DNA of 64,000 bases from Mesobacillus campisalis (GTDB lineage Bacteria; Bacillota; Bacilli; Bacillales; Cytobacillaceae). Positions 33,334-42,200 of the stretch are shown piece after piece. A program made the position numbers and the translations under genes. The DNA lies in NCBI RefSeq assembly GCF_000986785.1, contig NZ_LAYY01000017.1:1-64000 (forward strand), in the 5' to 3' direction. Position 1 is the first letter of the stretch. Each line of letters opens with the position of its first letter. Below the pieces are notes generated by a model that did no database searches, was not told the DNA's origin, and saw nothing but the letters and a program-made list of their open reading frames with translations.

Positions 33334-33606
33334 ATGAGAACTGAATGGAATCCGCAATTCCAAAAAGATGTTACTAATAATCAGAACGATGTCCGAGTGA
33401 ACAATACCCTGCAGCTGACCATTCATTTTGGCGATGCCCTCAATATCGCAGGCCTTATTGTGGGAATCTACCTTTTTAAAAAGCTGATAGCTGCCAGGAA
33501 GAAACCTTCTGACGTATCTCTTGAAAACACATCCAAACCAACCGTGGAGCCAGCTGAACTATTTTACTATGAGCCAGTTCCAACTTCCAAATATTCCATC
33601 CATTAG
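33334..33606 (+). CDS. small membrane protein of unknown function, 90 aa
   Basis: ATG follows GAGGAGAATTATAAA. The N-terminal 30 residues are polar (many Asn, Gln), then one hydrophobic helix at about 35-48 (ALNIAGLIVGIYLF) with positive residues after it (KKLIAARKK), and a C-terminal Pro/Glu/Tyr-rich tail. One-span topology with N-terminus outside is likely. No family recognised. Neighbours are the repeat array and the TPP riboswitch, so there is no operon context. Confidence 0.6.
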   Translation: MRTEWNPQFQKDVTNNQNDVRVNNTLQLTIHFGDALNIAGLIVGIYLFKKLIAARKKPSDVSLENTSKPTVEPAELFYYEPVPTSKYSIH

Positions 33607-33694
33607 GTCTTAGGCACATGCAAAAACAAAATAGGGCTTTCAATGTAAGAATTGTATGATAATATAAAGATAAATAAAAAATGAATAGTTCATT

Positions 33695-33811
33695 TACCAC
33701 TAGGGGTGCCTTTACGGATAAATGGTCATTTATCCAAAAAGGCTGAGATCAAAGTGCGACTTTGGGACTCTAAGAACCTGATCTGGTTTGCACCAGCGGA
33801 GGGAAGTGGCG
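33695..33811 (+). promoter_or_regulatory. TPP riboswitch (THI box)
   Basis: Conserved blocks appear in order: CTAGGGGTGCC, GGCTGAGATC, GGACTCTAAGAACCTGATCT and TTTGCACCAGCGGAGGGAAG. Thiamin pyrophosphate binding should end transcription at the following hairpin and shut the tenI-thiO-thiS-thiG-thiF operon. Confidence 0.97.
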
Positions 33812-33842
33812 TCGTAAAAATGTCGACAGCATTCAGCATACA

Positions 33843-33878
33843 ACCACTTTCTTTAAGCTATAAGGAAAGTGGTTTTTT
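33843..33878 (+). terminator. TPP riboswitch terminator
   Basis: CCACTTTCTTT with its partner AAGGAAAGTGG form a long stem, followed by six T. It is placed between the aptamer and tenI. Confidence 0.9.
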
Positions 33879-33901
33879 ATTTGCCAAAAAGGAGGCTGAA
33901 A

Positions 33902-34516
33902 GTGGGGGAAACACAACTGCATCTTATTTCGACGGGCAGGCAGCCGGTCGGGAGGTTTGCCAGAATTGCAAAGGAAATCCAGGCATATGTTGATTTTTTT
34001 CACCTAAGGGAAAAGCATTTGAGTGCACGGCAGCTCTATCAGGCTGTAACCCTTTTAATCGAAAATGGAATCCCGCCTGCTAAAATCATCATCAACGACA
34101 GGGTGGATGTCGCCTGGGCGGTGAAAGCATACGGTGTCCAGCTTGCTTTTCACAGTTTGGATGTGAAGGTGGTCAAACATTCCTTCCCGGAGATGGCGGT
34201 CGGAGCTTCGGTCCATTCTCTTAAGGAAGCCAGGGAGGCTTTCCAGGATGGGGCCGATTTTGGAATTTTTGGCCATATCTTCGAGACAAGTTCAAAACCG
34301 GGGCTCGCACCAAAAGGTCTTGAAGAATTAAAGTGTGTTACAGCGAATACAAATCTGCCCATTATTGCAATTGGCGGGATAAAACCTTCCAATTGCAGAG
34401 AGGTTATTCAGGCAGGGGCACATGGGATTGCGGTAATGTCGGGTATCCTGGAAGCAGAGAACCCTTTACAAAAAGCAAAAGAGTACCGTCAGTATTTGGG
34501 AGGGAGAAATTCATGA
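33902..34516 (+). CDS. tenI: thiazole tautomerase TenI
   Basis: 204-aa thiamin-phosphate-synthase-like TIM barrel. TenI aromatises the thiazole carboxylate made by ThiG. Phosphate-binding loops IAIGGIKPSN and GIAVMSGIL are present, while the pyrimidine-binding residues of true ThiE are weaker. GTG at 33902 is seven bases after GGAGG and preferred; the frame stays open further up through the terminator. First gene of the operon; it ends in an ATGA overlap with thiO. Confidence 0.88.
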   Translation: MGETQLHLISTGRQPVGRFARIAKEIQAYVDFFHLREKHLSARQLYQAVTLLIENGIPPAKIIINDRVDVAWAVKAYGVQLAFHSLDVKVVKHSFPEMAVGASVHSLKEAREAFQDGADFGIFGHIFETSSKPGLAPKGLEELKCVTANTNLPIIAIGGIKPSNCREVIQAGAHGIAVMSGILEAENPLQKAKEYRQYLGGRNS

Positions 34517-35637
34517 CCTATATATATGACTCTATCATTGTTGGAGGAGGCGTGATTGGCGGCAGCATCGCCTTTCATTTGGCCAGGAGGGGCAAAAAGG
34601 TCCTTTTGCTGGAAAAGAATGTCCTGGCAGGAGAATCTTCCCGGGCCGCTGCCGGCATGCTGGGGGCCCAGGCAGAATTGGAAAGCAGCAGCCCGCTGTT
34701 TCCATTAGCCAAAAAAAGCAGGGAGATGTTTCCGAATATAGCTGCGGCATTAAAGGAACTGAGCGGGATGGATATTGAACTCGTCAACAAGGGGATGTTC
34801 AAGGTTGCCTTGAATGATGAGCAAGCTGAAGAATTGAAACGGAAAGTTGAAATCCACCGAAGCCACGGTGAACAAGCGGATTGGCTTTCAGCCGAAGACG
34901 TTAAAAATCACGAGCCTTTGCTCTCACATTCGGTTTTGGGAGCGATGTTCCTGCCAAAAGATGGCCAGGTTTCGGCTCACCGGCTTTCATTGGCCTTCTT
35001 TAGTGCCGCGGCGGTTTTAGGAGCGGAAGTGAAGGAATTTGCTGCCGTCCATACCTTCCTTATCGAAAAAGATCGGGTCAACGGTGTCAGAACCAATTGT
35101 GGTGACTACTTCAGCGAAAATGTCATTGTCGCCAGCGGAGCTTGGAGTGCCGAGCTGCTTAAAGATTTCGGCATGGTGCTGGATACTTATCCGGTTAAGG
35201 GAGAGTGCTTCTCGGTTGTCACAACCCGGCCCCTGCTCGAAAAGACAATCTTTGCAAAGGGCTGCTACCTCGTCCCTAAAGCAGGAGGCAGAACTATAGT
35301 CGGGGCGACCGAACATCCTCATACTTTTAATAAAAAGGTGTCGGTGGCAGGAGTATTTTCGTTGATGGATAAAGCAAGGAGGATTGTGCCGTCCATCGTT
35401 GATTCCGAACTGGAGTGCACATGGGCAGGCATCCGTCCGCAGACTGGGGATGGCTTGCCGTACCTGGGAGAACATCCCAAGTACCGCGGGCTTTTTATTG
35501 CTGCCGGGCACTTCCGGAATGGCATCTTGCTTTCACCGATAACCGGTGAGCTTGCCGCCCAATGGGCAGATGGCCAGGCTGTGCCAGAACTTGAGCCATT
35601 CCGTGTGGACCGTTCGTTTCCATCTTTTATTACATAA
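34513..35637 (+). CDS. thiO: glycine oxidase
   Basis: 374-aa FAD-dependent amine oxidase (DAO family) that makes the glycine imine for thiazole synthesis. GGGVIGGSIAFHLARRG near the N-terminus is the FAD-binding loop; GIRPQTGDGLPYLG and GHFRNGILLSP near the C-terminus bind flavin and substrate. ATG overlaps the tenI stop (ATGA), with GGGAGG upstream. Confidence 0.94.
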   Translation: MTYIYDSIIVGGGVIGGSIAFHLARRGKKVLLLEKNVLAGESSRAAAGMLGAQAELESSSPLFPLAKKSREMFPNIAAALKELSGMDIELVNKGMFKVALNDEQAEELKRKVEIHRSHGEQADWLSAEDVKNHEPLLSHSVLGAMFLPKDGQVSAHRLSLAFFSAAAVLGAEVKEFAAVHTFLIEKDRVNGVRTNCGDYFSENVIVASGAWSAELLKDFGMVLDTYPVKGECFSVVTTRPLLEKTIFAKGCYLVPKAGGRTIVGATEHPHTFNKKVSVAGVFSLMDKARRIVPSIVDSELECTWAGIRPQTGDGLPYLGEHPKYRGLFIAAGHFRNGILLSPITGELAAQWADGQAVPELEPFRVDRSFPSFIT

Positions 35638-35650
35638 GGGAGTGAGTTTT

Positions 35651-35854
35651 ATGCAGTTAATCATTAATGGTGAAACGGTAAGCGTACCTTCGAGTGTCGG
35701 GAATGTTTCCCAGCTTTTGGAGCATTACGGCATCAATCAAAAGGTTGCCATTGTGGAGTTGAATCAGGATATTTTGGAGAAAAGCAGACATGGGGAAACA
35801 GCACTTGCAGATGGGGATAAAATTGAGATTGTTCATTTTGTAGGAGGCGGATGA
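35651..35854 (+). CDS. thiS: sulfur carrier protein ThiS
   Basis: 67-aa ubiquitin-like protein ending in Gly-Gly (HFVGGG), which ThiF adenylates and converts to a thiocarboxylate. Starts [10 protein letters not shown]. It sits 13 bases after thiO and one base before thiG. Confidence 0.95.
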   Translation: MQLIINGETVSVPSSVGNVSQLLEHYGINQKVAIVELNQDILEKSRHGETALADGDKIEIVHFVGGG

Positions 35855-35855
35855 T

Positions 35856-36623
35856 ATGTTAAAAATTGGACCGTATTCATTTAAATCAAGATTATTGCTC
35901 GGAACAGGCAAGTACCCGGATTTTGATGTCCAAAAAGCAGCGGTTGAAAAATCACAGACAGAAATTTTAACGTTTGCGGTCAGAAGAATGAATATATTTG
36001 AAGCAAGCCAGCCTAATTTCCTGGAAAACCTTGAGGTGGAAAAATATACATTGCTTCCGAACACCGCCGGCGCAAAAACTGCCGAAGAGGCTGTCAGAAT
36101 CGCCAAACTGGCACGGGCTTCCGGTCTGTGCGATATGATCAAGGTAGAGGTGATCGGCTGCCAAAAAACATTGCTGCCCGATCCGGTGGAAACGCTAAAG
36201 GCTTCGGAGGAGCTGTTAAAAGAGGGGTTCATCGTTCTCCCGTACACATCTGATGATGTTCTCCTTGCCAAGCGCCTGGAGGAACTTGGCTGCCATGCAA
36301 TTATGCCTGGAGCATCGCCAATCGGGTCCGGCCAGGGAATTCTCAATCCTTTGAATCTTCGCTTTATCATTGAACAGTCAGCTGTACCTGTCATTGTGGA
36401 TGCGGGTATTGGTACTCCTTCGGATGCTGCGATTGCAATGGAGCTGGGGGCAGACGGTGTATTGCTTAACACAGCTGTATCAGGTGCTGGTGATCCCGTC
36501 AAGATGGCGAAAGCAATGAAACTTGCCATCGAAGCAGGGCGATTGGGCTTTGAGGCAGGGAGGATACCAAAGAAAATCTATGCGACAGCAAGCAGTCCGA
36601 CGGAAGGGCTGAGCGTGGGTTGA
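35856..36623 (+). CDS. thiG: thiazole synthase ThiG
   Basis: 255-aa TIM barrel that condenses deoxyxylulose phosphate, glycine imine and ThiS sulfur into the thiazole. [14 protein letters not shown] opens the chain, the Schiff-base lysine is probably in DMIKVEVIG (about 96), and the phosphate loop is [15 protein letters not shown] follows GGAGGCGG inside the end of thiS. Confidence 0.96.
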   Translation: MLKIGPYSFKSRLLLGTGKYPDFDVQKAAVEKSQTEILTFAVRRMNIFEASQPNFLENLEVEKYTLLPNTAGAKTAEEAVRIAKLARASGLCDMIKVEVIGCQKTLLPDPVETLKASEELLKEGFIVLPYTSDDVLLAKRLEELGCHAIMPGASPIGSGQGILNPLNLRFIIEQSAVPVIVDAGIGTPSDAAIAMELGADGVLLNTAVSGAGDPVKMAKAMKLAIEAGRLGFEAGRIPKKIYATASSPTEGLSVG

Positions 36624-37639
36624 GCGGACGTTATTCACGCCAGGAACTTTTTGCGCCAATTGGCTTGGAAGGACAAGCAAAAATACGCAGGAAACATGTG
36701 CTGGTAGTTGGAGCCGGAGCGCTTGGAACCGGCAGTGCCGAAGCGCTTGTCAGGGCAGGGATAGGAAAACTGACGATTGTTGACCGCGATTATGTCGAAT
36801 GGAGCAATCTGCAAAGGCAGCAGCTATATACTGAGGAAGATGCCCAAAACCAGGTGCCAAAAGCAATCGCCGCCGAGAACAGGCTGAAAAGGCTGAACTC
36901 TGAAGTGCGGATTGATGCGCAAGTGTGCGACGTGGGTCCGGAAGAGCTGGAGAGGCTTGTAGAGGGCGTTGACCTGATTATGGATGCAACTGATAATTTT
37001 GATATCAGGATGATGGTGAATGACGTTTCACAGAAATACAGAATTCCCTGGATTTACGGTGCCTGTGTGGGCAGCTACGGAATCAGCTACACCATCCGGC
37101 CGGGGATTACCCCTTGTTTGAATTGCCTTTTGGAAAGTGTCCCGCTGGGAGGTGCGACCTGTGATACAGCAGGGATTATCAGCCCTGCTGTACAAACGGT
37201 TGTGGCTCATCAGGTGACGGAAGCGTTGAAGATGCTTGTGGAGGATTACGATTCACTCAGGAATAAACTGGTATCCTTTGATTTGTGGAAGAACCGGAAT
37301 TCTTCCATAAATGTGCAGGGAGTGAAAAATGCCAGCTGTTTGTCCTGCGGTCCGGGAAGGACCTACCCGTTTCTTAGCTATGAAAACCAGACGAGAACCG
37401 CCGTATTATGCGGAAGGGATACAGTCCAGCTTCGGCCGGCGGGAAAAGTGGATCGTGATTTGGAGCAGCTTGAAGCCTTGCTTAAGTCTCAGACAGAAAA
37501 CATCCAGCGCAATCCATACCTGCTTTCATTCTCTATAGAATCCCGCCGTCTGGTCGTGTTCAAGGACGGACGCGTTCTAGTCCATGGCACAAAAGACACG
37601 GCTGAAGCAAGAAGCTTATACCATCGCTACCTTGGGTAG
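36620..37639 (+). CDS. thiF: ThiF/MoeB-type adenylyltransferase
   Basis: 339-aa E1-like enzyme activating Thi[20 protein letters not shown] is the nucleotide loop, [10 protein letters not shown] the ATP-binding Arg region, DATDNFDIR the metal Asp, and CLNC with CLSC the zinc site. TTG start overlaps the thiG stop (TTGA). The last 80 residues form an extra C-terminal domain. It could also serve MoaD in molybdopterin synthesis, relevant to moaA and fdhD at 49-51 kb (inference). Confidence 0.93.
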   Translation: MSGRYSRQELFAPIGLEGQAKIRRKHVLVVGAGALGTGSAEALVRAGIGKLTIVDRDYVEWSNLQRQQLYTEEDAQNQVPKAIAAENRLKRLNSEVRIDAQVCDVGPEELERLVEGVDLIMDATDNFDIRMMVNDVSQKYRIPWIYGACVGSYGISYTIRPGITPCLNCLLESVPLGGATCDTAGIISPAVQTVVAHQVTEALKMLVEDYDSLRNKLVSFDLWKNRNSSINVQGVKNASCLSCGPGRTYPFLSYENQTRTAVLCGRDTVQLRPAGKVDRDLEQLEALLKSQTENIQRNPYLLSFSIESRRLVVFKDGRVLVHGTKDTAEARSLYHRYLG

Positions 37640-37675
37640 AATGATGTCTCAATATGTGTATCTCTAAACCAAATC

Positions 37676-37703
37676 AAGGACAAGGGCATCGTCCCTTGTC
37701 CTT
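37676..37703 (+). terminator. terminator of the thi operon
   Basis: AAGGACAAGGG and CCCTTGTCCTT pair perfectly around CATCGT. It also faces the end of the convergent M42 gene. Confidence 0.9.
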
Positions 37704-37715
37704 TCGCATGCAAGC

Positions 37716-38765
37716 TTATAATATCATTTCAGATTGGATGTAATGATAAAGCAATTTCCCCGTATTTTCAATCGACTCTTGATGGGTCCTTTCAAAGGCA
37801 TGAGAGGAATCGATTCCCGGCCCAACCAGACCATGTATAATATCATTTCCGGAACGGATGGCCGCGGAAGCATCGGAACCGTAGTAAGGATAAATGTCTA
37901 GCTTATAGCCTATGCCATTTTCAATCGCAAGCCGGGTCAGCCTTTTCCGAAGTTCATAGTGGTAGGGGCCGCTGGCATCTTTCACGCAGATGGAAACAGT
38001 GTACTCATCTGTAGACTGGCCGTCGCCGATGGCTCCCATATCGACAGCCAGATATTCCACGGTTTCAGGGCTGATGTTGCTATTCCCGCCATACCCGATT
38101 TCTTCATTATTGGAAATGAGGAAGTGGGTGGTATAAGGCAGCTCCATATTTTCACTTTTAATTTGTTTTATCAGCTGAAGCAGGATTGCGACACTCGCTT
38201 TATCGTCCAGATGCCGGGATTTAATGAAGCCTGAGGGCGTAATCTGCACTCTGGGATCAAAAGAGACAAAATCGCCTACCTCAATGCCCAGGGCTCTTAC
38301 ATCACTGGCATTATGTACTTTTTCATCCAGGCGCACTTCCATATTTTCCTGGTTCCGGGAAGCTTTATCGGCATCCTTATAGACATGGACCGAGGTTTGG
38401 TGCATTAAAATCGTTCCTGTGAATCTTTTGCCCGAGGATGTTTCAATCTCGCAATACTCGCCTTCAATCGAGTTGAACTTAAAGCCCCCAATCAGATCAA
38501 GCTTTAGTCTGCCGCTGGGCTTGATCTCTTTCACAATCGCCCCAAGCGTATCCACATGGGCGGTCAGCATTCTGTGGTTTTGATCATCCTTGCCTGGGAT
38601 GGTTGCGATGAGTCCGCCTTTTCGGTTCCTTTTCGTCTCGACCTTCCATTCATGAAGGAGTTTTTCCACAAAAGTGATCACTTCATTGGTATTGCCGGAT
38701 GGACTGGGAATCAGGACCAAATTTTTTAACAAACTAATTGTTTCTTCTGTATCAGGATAAGCCAT
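37716..38765 (-). CDS. M42-family metallopeptidase (glutamyl aminopeptidase-like)
   Basis: 349-aa cytoplasmic aminopeptidase of the M42/FrvX type, which forms large oligomers. Two-metal site residues: His in TAHVDT, Asp in RHLDDKAS, Glu pair in NNEEIGYGG, Asp in AVDMGAIG and His in DSSHAFERTH. ATG follows GGAGAG. Single-gene unit; B. subtilis relatives include YhfE and YtoP. Confidence 0.92.
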   Translation of the reverse strand: MAYPDTEETISLLKNLVLIPSPSGNTNEVITFVEKLLHEWKVETKRNRKGGLIATIPGKDDQNHRMLTAHVDTLGAIVKEIKPSGRLKLDLIGGFKFNSIEGEYCEIETSSGKRFTGTILMHQTSVHVYKDADKASRNQENMEVRLDEKVHNASDVRALGIEVGDFVSFDPRVQITPSGFIKSRHLDDKASVAILLQLIKQIKSENMELPYTTHFLISNNEEIGYGGNSNISPETVEYLAVDMGAIGDGQSTDEYTVSICVKDASGPYHYELRKRLTRLAIENGIGYKLDIYPYYGSDASAAIRSGNDIIHGLVGPGIDSSHAFERTHQESIENTGKLLYHYIQSEMIL

Positions 38766-38889
38766 GTAATGCTCCTCTCCATAAAATCATTTGGAGTATA
38801 TTATATCGTTTTATCGCGAAGGAAGATAGAAGCCTAACATGCTCCATTGTATGGTATATTCAGAACAAGACTGAAAAAGGAGAATATAT

Positions 38890-39450
38890 ATGGATCCAAG
38901 GATGAAGTGGAATTCCAAATATAAAGAACGCTTGATTCAGGCTGAACTCCCTAAGCCCAACCCCAGATTGGCAAGACTGGTTTCAGGCTTAAACGGAGGG
39001 GACGCCCTTGATATCGCCTGTGGACTGGGAGGGAACAGCCTGTTCTTAGCGGAGCAGGGCTTTGAAGTGGATGCCCTGGACATTTCCGATATCGCCGTAA
39101 GCCATGTCCAGGAACAGGCGGCAAGACTTGAGATCCCCATTAACGCCCGAAGAGCAGACCTCAGGGAATTGGACAATCCCGCCTTCGTGAAAGAATCCTA
39201 TGACCTTATAGTCATCACCTACTATCTGGACCGGACGCTTTTTCCCCTGGTGAAGTCGCTTTTAAAAGAAAATGGCCATTTTTTCATGGAAACATTCTAT
39301 CAATCACCATCTATGGAAAACGGGAAAGTATCCAATCAGTTTAAGCTGCGGCCGAGAGAACTTTTGTCACAGTTTCACGAGTGCCAGATTCTTCATTATG
39401 AAGAAAATGAAAGGGAAGGTGTGCAGACACTGTATTGCCGGAAGAGTTAG
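38890..39450 (+). CDS. class I SAM-dependent methyltransferase (TehB-like)
   Basis: 186 aa. SAM motif I ALDIACGLGGNSLFLAEQG (about 38-56), acidic residue at the end of strand 2 in VDALDISD, then ADLRELD and DLIVITYYLDR. Close in pattern to tellurite-resistance TehB-like methyltransferases. Substrate unknown. ATG with AAAGGAG upstream; monocistronic, with a terminator. Confidence 0.85.
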   Translation: MDPRMKWNSKYKERLIQAELPKPNPRLARLVSGLNGGDALDIACGLGGNSLFLAEQGFEVDALDISDIAVSHVQEQAARLEIPINARRADLRELDNPAFVKESYDLIVITYYLDRTLFPLVKSLLKENGHFFMETFYQSPSMENGKVSNQFKLRPRELLSQFHECQILHYEENEREGVQTLYCRKS

Positions 39451-39495
39451 ATAGAGGTTTTTTCTTTCAAACCATGACAAATTGAAACAAAAATA

Positions 39496-39523
39496 AAAGT
39501 GGAACATTCTCCTGTTCCACTTT
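39496..39523. terminator. bidirectional terminator
   Basis: AAAGTGGAACA and TGTTCCACTTT pair perfectly around TTCTCC between the convergent methyltransferase and SET genes. Confidence 0.9.
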
Positions 39524-39530
39524 CCGGCCA

Positions 39531-39905
39531 TTATTCATTAAACCACAATGGATCCTGGTTCTCTTCATCCCCGTTGTAGTTAATCAATACTTCTTCGCCC
39601 TCTTTTATATCTTTGTAAGCATAAAAATCGAATGTATGGTTATCGAAGTTGATTTCATAGGTGGCGTTTGGCGTATAAGAGTGGTTAAACAGCATTCCGT
39701 ATCCGAGGAGGATAGCGGTGTGGTTGATGCCGTATTCAAAGGCATAATCCGCCAGGAGTGTTTTCTCGATATGGACATGCTCCTTGTTTGGATAGGCAAT
39801 CACGGGGGCTTCATGAATCAATTCGCCCTTTTTAATATCACGTATTGCGAAAACCCCTCTATTGAACTCACCGTTGCTGAGTTTTGAAGCTTTTATTTCG
39901 ATCAT
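39531..39905 (-). CDS. SET-domain protein
   Basis: 124 aa, essentially a bare SET domain: RGVFAIRDIKKGELI near the N-terminus, the knot-forming GMLFNHSYTPNATY (about 69-82) and GEEVLINYNGDEE (about 103-115). SET proteins transfer methyl from SAM to lysine. Short bacterial members exist; the post-SET cysteines are absent. Substrate unknown; possibly a ribosomal or DNA-binding protein. ATG follows AGGTGATTCG. Confidence 0.85.
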   Translation of the reverse strand: MIEIKASKLSNGEFNRGVFAIRDIKKGELIHEAPVIAYPNKEHVHIEKTLLADYAFEYGINHTAILLGYGMLFNHSYTPNATYEINFDNHTFDFYAYKDIKEGEEVLINYNGDEENQDPLWFNE

Positions 39906-40146
39906 CGAATCACCTGCTTTACATATCTTTAAGGTAGTACCCTTCGGTTTAGTTTGACAGTTGGCGCGATGGAAAGCAACTGTTAATTATTTTATTAAAC
40001 TAAATAGGAAGCAATTTTGGTGCTGATTTCCATTGTCAATATGATAGAAAATACCATTGTGCCCTCTGTGATTATCATTAGATATTTTAACTCTTCCCAT
40101 GGAATGGGAAAAACAATGGACTTTTGGAGTATTTTTTTGCAGACAA

Positions 40147-40175
40147 TCGAAAAACAGGCATATTCGATGTATAAT
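40147..40175 (+). promoter_or_regulatory. sigma-A-like promoter
   Basis: TCGAAA (40147-40152), 17-base spacer and TATAAT (40170-40175), about 44 bases before the start of the 127-aa gene. The rest of the 39906-40218 gap shows nothing else. Confidence 0.6.
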
Positions 40176-40218
40176 AGGGAATTGCAGGCATTTTAGATTT
40201 TTGGGAGGATCTAAATTT

Positions 40219-40602
40219 ATGGAAATGGCTTTAGCAATTTTATTTGGTTCGGCAACAATTCTGCTGATCCTGTCACTTGCCAGCATGAAGCGGGCGTCAA
40301 AAGTACAGAAAGAACAAGTCGATACCTATTATGTTGCCATGCTGGAGGAAACTAGCAAACTACAGGAACAAATAGCAAAAATGCAACTTGACGGAGAGAT
40401 TACGGCCCAGGAAGCAGGGATTGTTGGCATGGACTCAAAAGAGAGAGCTTTGCTGCGTGAACTGCTTGATTTACATAAGAGAGGGTATACGATTAAGAGC
40501 ATGTCATCTCAGACACGATTAGCAGAAAACGAAATTGAGCAGCTGCTTGCTCCTTATGTTTCCTCCAAAAAAGAAAGGAGGAACGTTTCCCATGTCAGCT
40601 AA
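40219..40602 (+). CDS. membrane-anchored protein, 127 aa, unknown function
   Basis: One N-terminal helix (about 3-22, LAILFGSATILLILSLA), then a coiled-coil-like region (about 25-60) and a C-terminal helix-turn-helix-like segment (LLDLHKRGYTIKSMSSQTRLAENEIEQLL, positions about 80-108 described by ends). The C-terminus resembles a sigma-like or resolvase HTH but may be only helical. ATG with GGGAGG upstream. It overlaps the next gene by 11 bases, so the two are co-expressed. Confidence 0.7.
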   Translation: MEMALAILFGSATILLILSLASMKRASKVQKEQVDTYYVAMLEETSKLQEQIAKMQLDGEITAQEAGIVGMDSKERALLRELLDLHKRGYTIKSMSSQTRLAENEIEQLLAPYVSSKKERRNVSHVS

Positions 40603-41092
40603 GGTGATGAGCAGCTTTGCCGCCGGCCTGATTGTAGCTGCCAGTGTATGCGGAGGGGTCTATTTCTGGGGACCAGGGAACTCGGCTCCTGCCGAGGCGG
40701 CATCCACTCCCGCTGAAGAAGTGGCCTCTACCGAAGCTGTGTTGCCAACTGAAGCAGAAATGAAAGAAATGCTGACGGCCTCAGGTTACACGGTTCTTAC
40801 GCAAGAAGAATGGAAAACCCAGCTCGCCTCTGCGGAACAGGCTGCCAAACAGGAAGCTCCTCCAAAAGAGGAGAAAGAAACGGTTGTTTACCACACTATT
40901 GTAAATGTCGCCTCAGGCATGACAAGCATTGATGTAGGACACGCTCTTGTGAAGGGGAAAATTATTGACAATGCTTTTGACTTCTCCCGGGAAGTGGAGA
41001 AGAGAGGTCTGTCAAACAAGCTTCGTCCGGGTACATTCGAGCTGAACAGCAAGATGAGCATGGATGAAGTGATGAAAATCATTTTTAAATAA
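40592..41092 (+). CDS. membrane-anchored MltG/YceG-like small protein
   Basis: 166 aa: membrane helix about 5-28, a Pro/Glu/Ala-rich linker, and a C-terminal domain (about 108-166) with VNVASGMTSIDVGHAL, GIIDNAFDF-like and LSNKLRPGTFELNSKMSMDEVMKII pattern, which resembles the LysM-like part of MltG/YceG but lacks the catalytic domain. It may bind peptidoglycan. ATG follows AAAGGAGG and overlaps the end of the previous gene. Confidence 0.72.
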   Translation: MSAKVMSSFAAGLIVAASVCGGVYFWGPGNSAPAEAASTPAEEVASTEAVLPTEAEMKEMLTASGYTVLTQEEWKTQLASAEQAAKQEAPPKEEKETVVYHTIVNVASGMTSIDVGHALVKGKIIDNAFDFSREVEKRGLSNKLRPGTFELNSKMSMDEVMKIIFK

Positions 41093-41101
41093 GAGCGTTA
41101 G

Positions 41102-41144
41102 ACAGGCTGTACTCCAAAGACAGGGAGGCAGCCTGTTTTTTATT
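41102..41144 (+). terminator. terminator after the MltG-like gene
   Basis: ACAGGCTG and CAGCCTGT pair around 19 bases, followed by TTTTTATTTT. Confidence 0.8.
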
Positions 41145-41220
41145 TTACAAAAGAAGGAAATATAATCAGGATGTTGAATATATAATAGTCTTATTATATA
41201 AACATTTTAGAGGTGGGAAC

Positions 41221-41472
41221 ATGAGAAAAAGGAATACACCGGCCTTTACCTTTTTGGCCTGGACATCGTTTGTTTTATCACTTGGCTTCATTTTTGTTGC
41301 ATTGTGGAACGCGGACTGGCCTTTAGTGGAAAAGGGTTATTATGCCGCTGCAACACTATGGGCGATTTCTTCGGCCATCGTCCTTCAGAAGGTCGTGCGC
41401 GATAATGACGAAGATAAAGACTTGAACCCAAGTCCTAAACCGTCCAGATTTTCAAAAGAGGAAGAATTATAA
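41221..41472 (+). CDS. YiaA/YiaB-family two-helix membrane protein
   Basis: 83 aa, with helices at about 8-28 and 38-58 and a charged C-terminal tail. The spacing and the short loop (WNADWPLVEKGYY) match the YiaAB two-helix domain. Function unknown. ATG with AGAGGTGGG; own terminator. Confidence 0.75.
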   Translation: MRKRNTPAFTFLAWTSFVLSLGFIFVALWNADWPLVEKGYYAAATLWAISSAIVLQKVVRDNDEDKDLNPSPKPSRFSKEEEL

Positions 41473-41492
41473 ACCGGATATCCGCACTACTT

Positions 41493-41521
41493 AAAACCCC
41501 GCCTCATCAGGCGGGGTTTTT
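41493..41521. terminator. bidirectional terminator
   Basis: AAAACCCCGCCT with AGGCGGGGTTTT, a 12-pair perfect stem around CATC, between convergent genes. Confidence 0.93.
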
Positions 41522-41531
41522 AATTTGCAGT

Positions 41532-41723
41532 TTATTTTATTTCTTTGACTCTTCCTACTTGGCCATCCGTCAGCCGTACTTTTATCCCATGAGGGTGGAA
41601 GCTGGATTTGGTGAGGATATCCTTTACGACACCGCTTGTCAGCTTGCCAGTTCTCTGGTCTGCCTTAAGCACGATTTCCACTTCCATTCCGGGAGCGATG
41701 TCCTTCCTGTTTTGACCGCTCAT
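41532..41723 (-). CDS. ywbE: YwbE-family protein
   Basis: 63 aa, small basic beta-rich protein. The pattern IAPGMEVEIVLKADQRTGKL and GVVKDILTKSSFHPHGIKVR is the YwbE family, found in bacteria, yeasts and plants with unknown function. ATG overlaps the upstream stop (TAATG). Confidence 0.9.
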   Translation of the reverse strand: MSGQNRKDIAPGMEVEIVLKADQRTGKLTSGVVKDILTKSSFHPHGIKVRLTDGQVGRVKEIK

Positions 41724-41911
41724 TAGACGCCCATTTTCCGGCGCGAGTTGCTTACCTTTTTTGTTTGCTGGCTTTTCATTTTCTTCGTTGTTTGAGATTG
41801 ATGAGCATTTCCATTTCCATTGCTGTTTTGCTGTTTTTTCTTTTCAAGCTGCTTTTGTATGGCCTCCTGCAAGGTCATTTTTTTAGCAGGCTGTGTTTCA
41901 TTTTGGGTCAT
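41723..41911 (-). CDS. small basic Lys/Gln-rich protein, 62 aa
   Basis: Starts with ATG after TACAGGAGG. Residues 10-25 could be a helix (KKMTLQEAIQKQLEKKKQQ), followed by Asn/Gln/Lys-rich sequence and a basic end (SNSRRKMGV). Translationally coupled to ywbE. No family recognised; the pI must be very high, so nucleic acid binding is possible. Confidence 0.68.
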   Translation of the reverse strand: MTQNETQPAKKMTLQEAIQKQLEKKKQQNSNGNGNAHQSQTTKKMKSQQTKKVSNSRRKMGV

Positions 41912-42013
41912 TCATATTCCTCCTGTAGGCTGTCAAGTAGATTAAGTATATCTATTCTTTCTAGTTTGCACAATGCACTTTTGGGCTTTCAGGACCAATT
42001 CAATACAAAATAC

Positions 42014-42044
42014 TAAACGCCATACCCACTGTGGGTACGGCGTT
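42014..42044 (-). terminator. terminator of the Fbp-like gene
   Basis: AAACGCC, a one-pair mismatch and TACCCAC pair with GTGGGTA and GGCGTTT; the loop is tiny. It lies just after the stop of the 45-aa gene on the minus strand. Confidence 0.8.
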
Positions 42045-42062
42045 TATTCTGCAGGGAATTGT

Positions 42063-42200
42063 CTAGCGATTGCTCTCAAGCTGCTTTATATGCTTTTCTT
42101 CAATTTGTTTTTCAATCCTTGCCAATTCTTTCCTGTTCGTCAAAATTTCCTGCTTGTTGTTTCTAATTAATGTTTGCATGTTGAGTATTGGTTTTCTCAT
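42063..42200 (-). CDS. FbpB-family small basic protein, 45 aa
   Basis: ATG at 42200 with AAGGG nine bases before it. The sequence MRKPILNMQTLIRNNKQEIL, then RIEKQIEEKH, follows the Fur-regulated basic protein (FbpB) pattern as I remember it: basic start, NKxE, and IExxIExKH. In B. subtilis such proteins help the FsrA small RNA in the iron-sparing response. A clear Fur box is not seen upstream, only an AT-rich region with GAAAATTATC. Confidence 0.6.
   Translation of the reverse strand: MRKPILNMQTLIRNNKQEILTNRKELARIEKQIEEKHIKQLESNR

Noticed and set aside
34333-34512. A 60-codon N-terminal extension of ThiO
   Set aside because: It overlaps tenI; the ATGA-overlap start at 34513 puts the FAD loop at the normal distance from the N-terminus.
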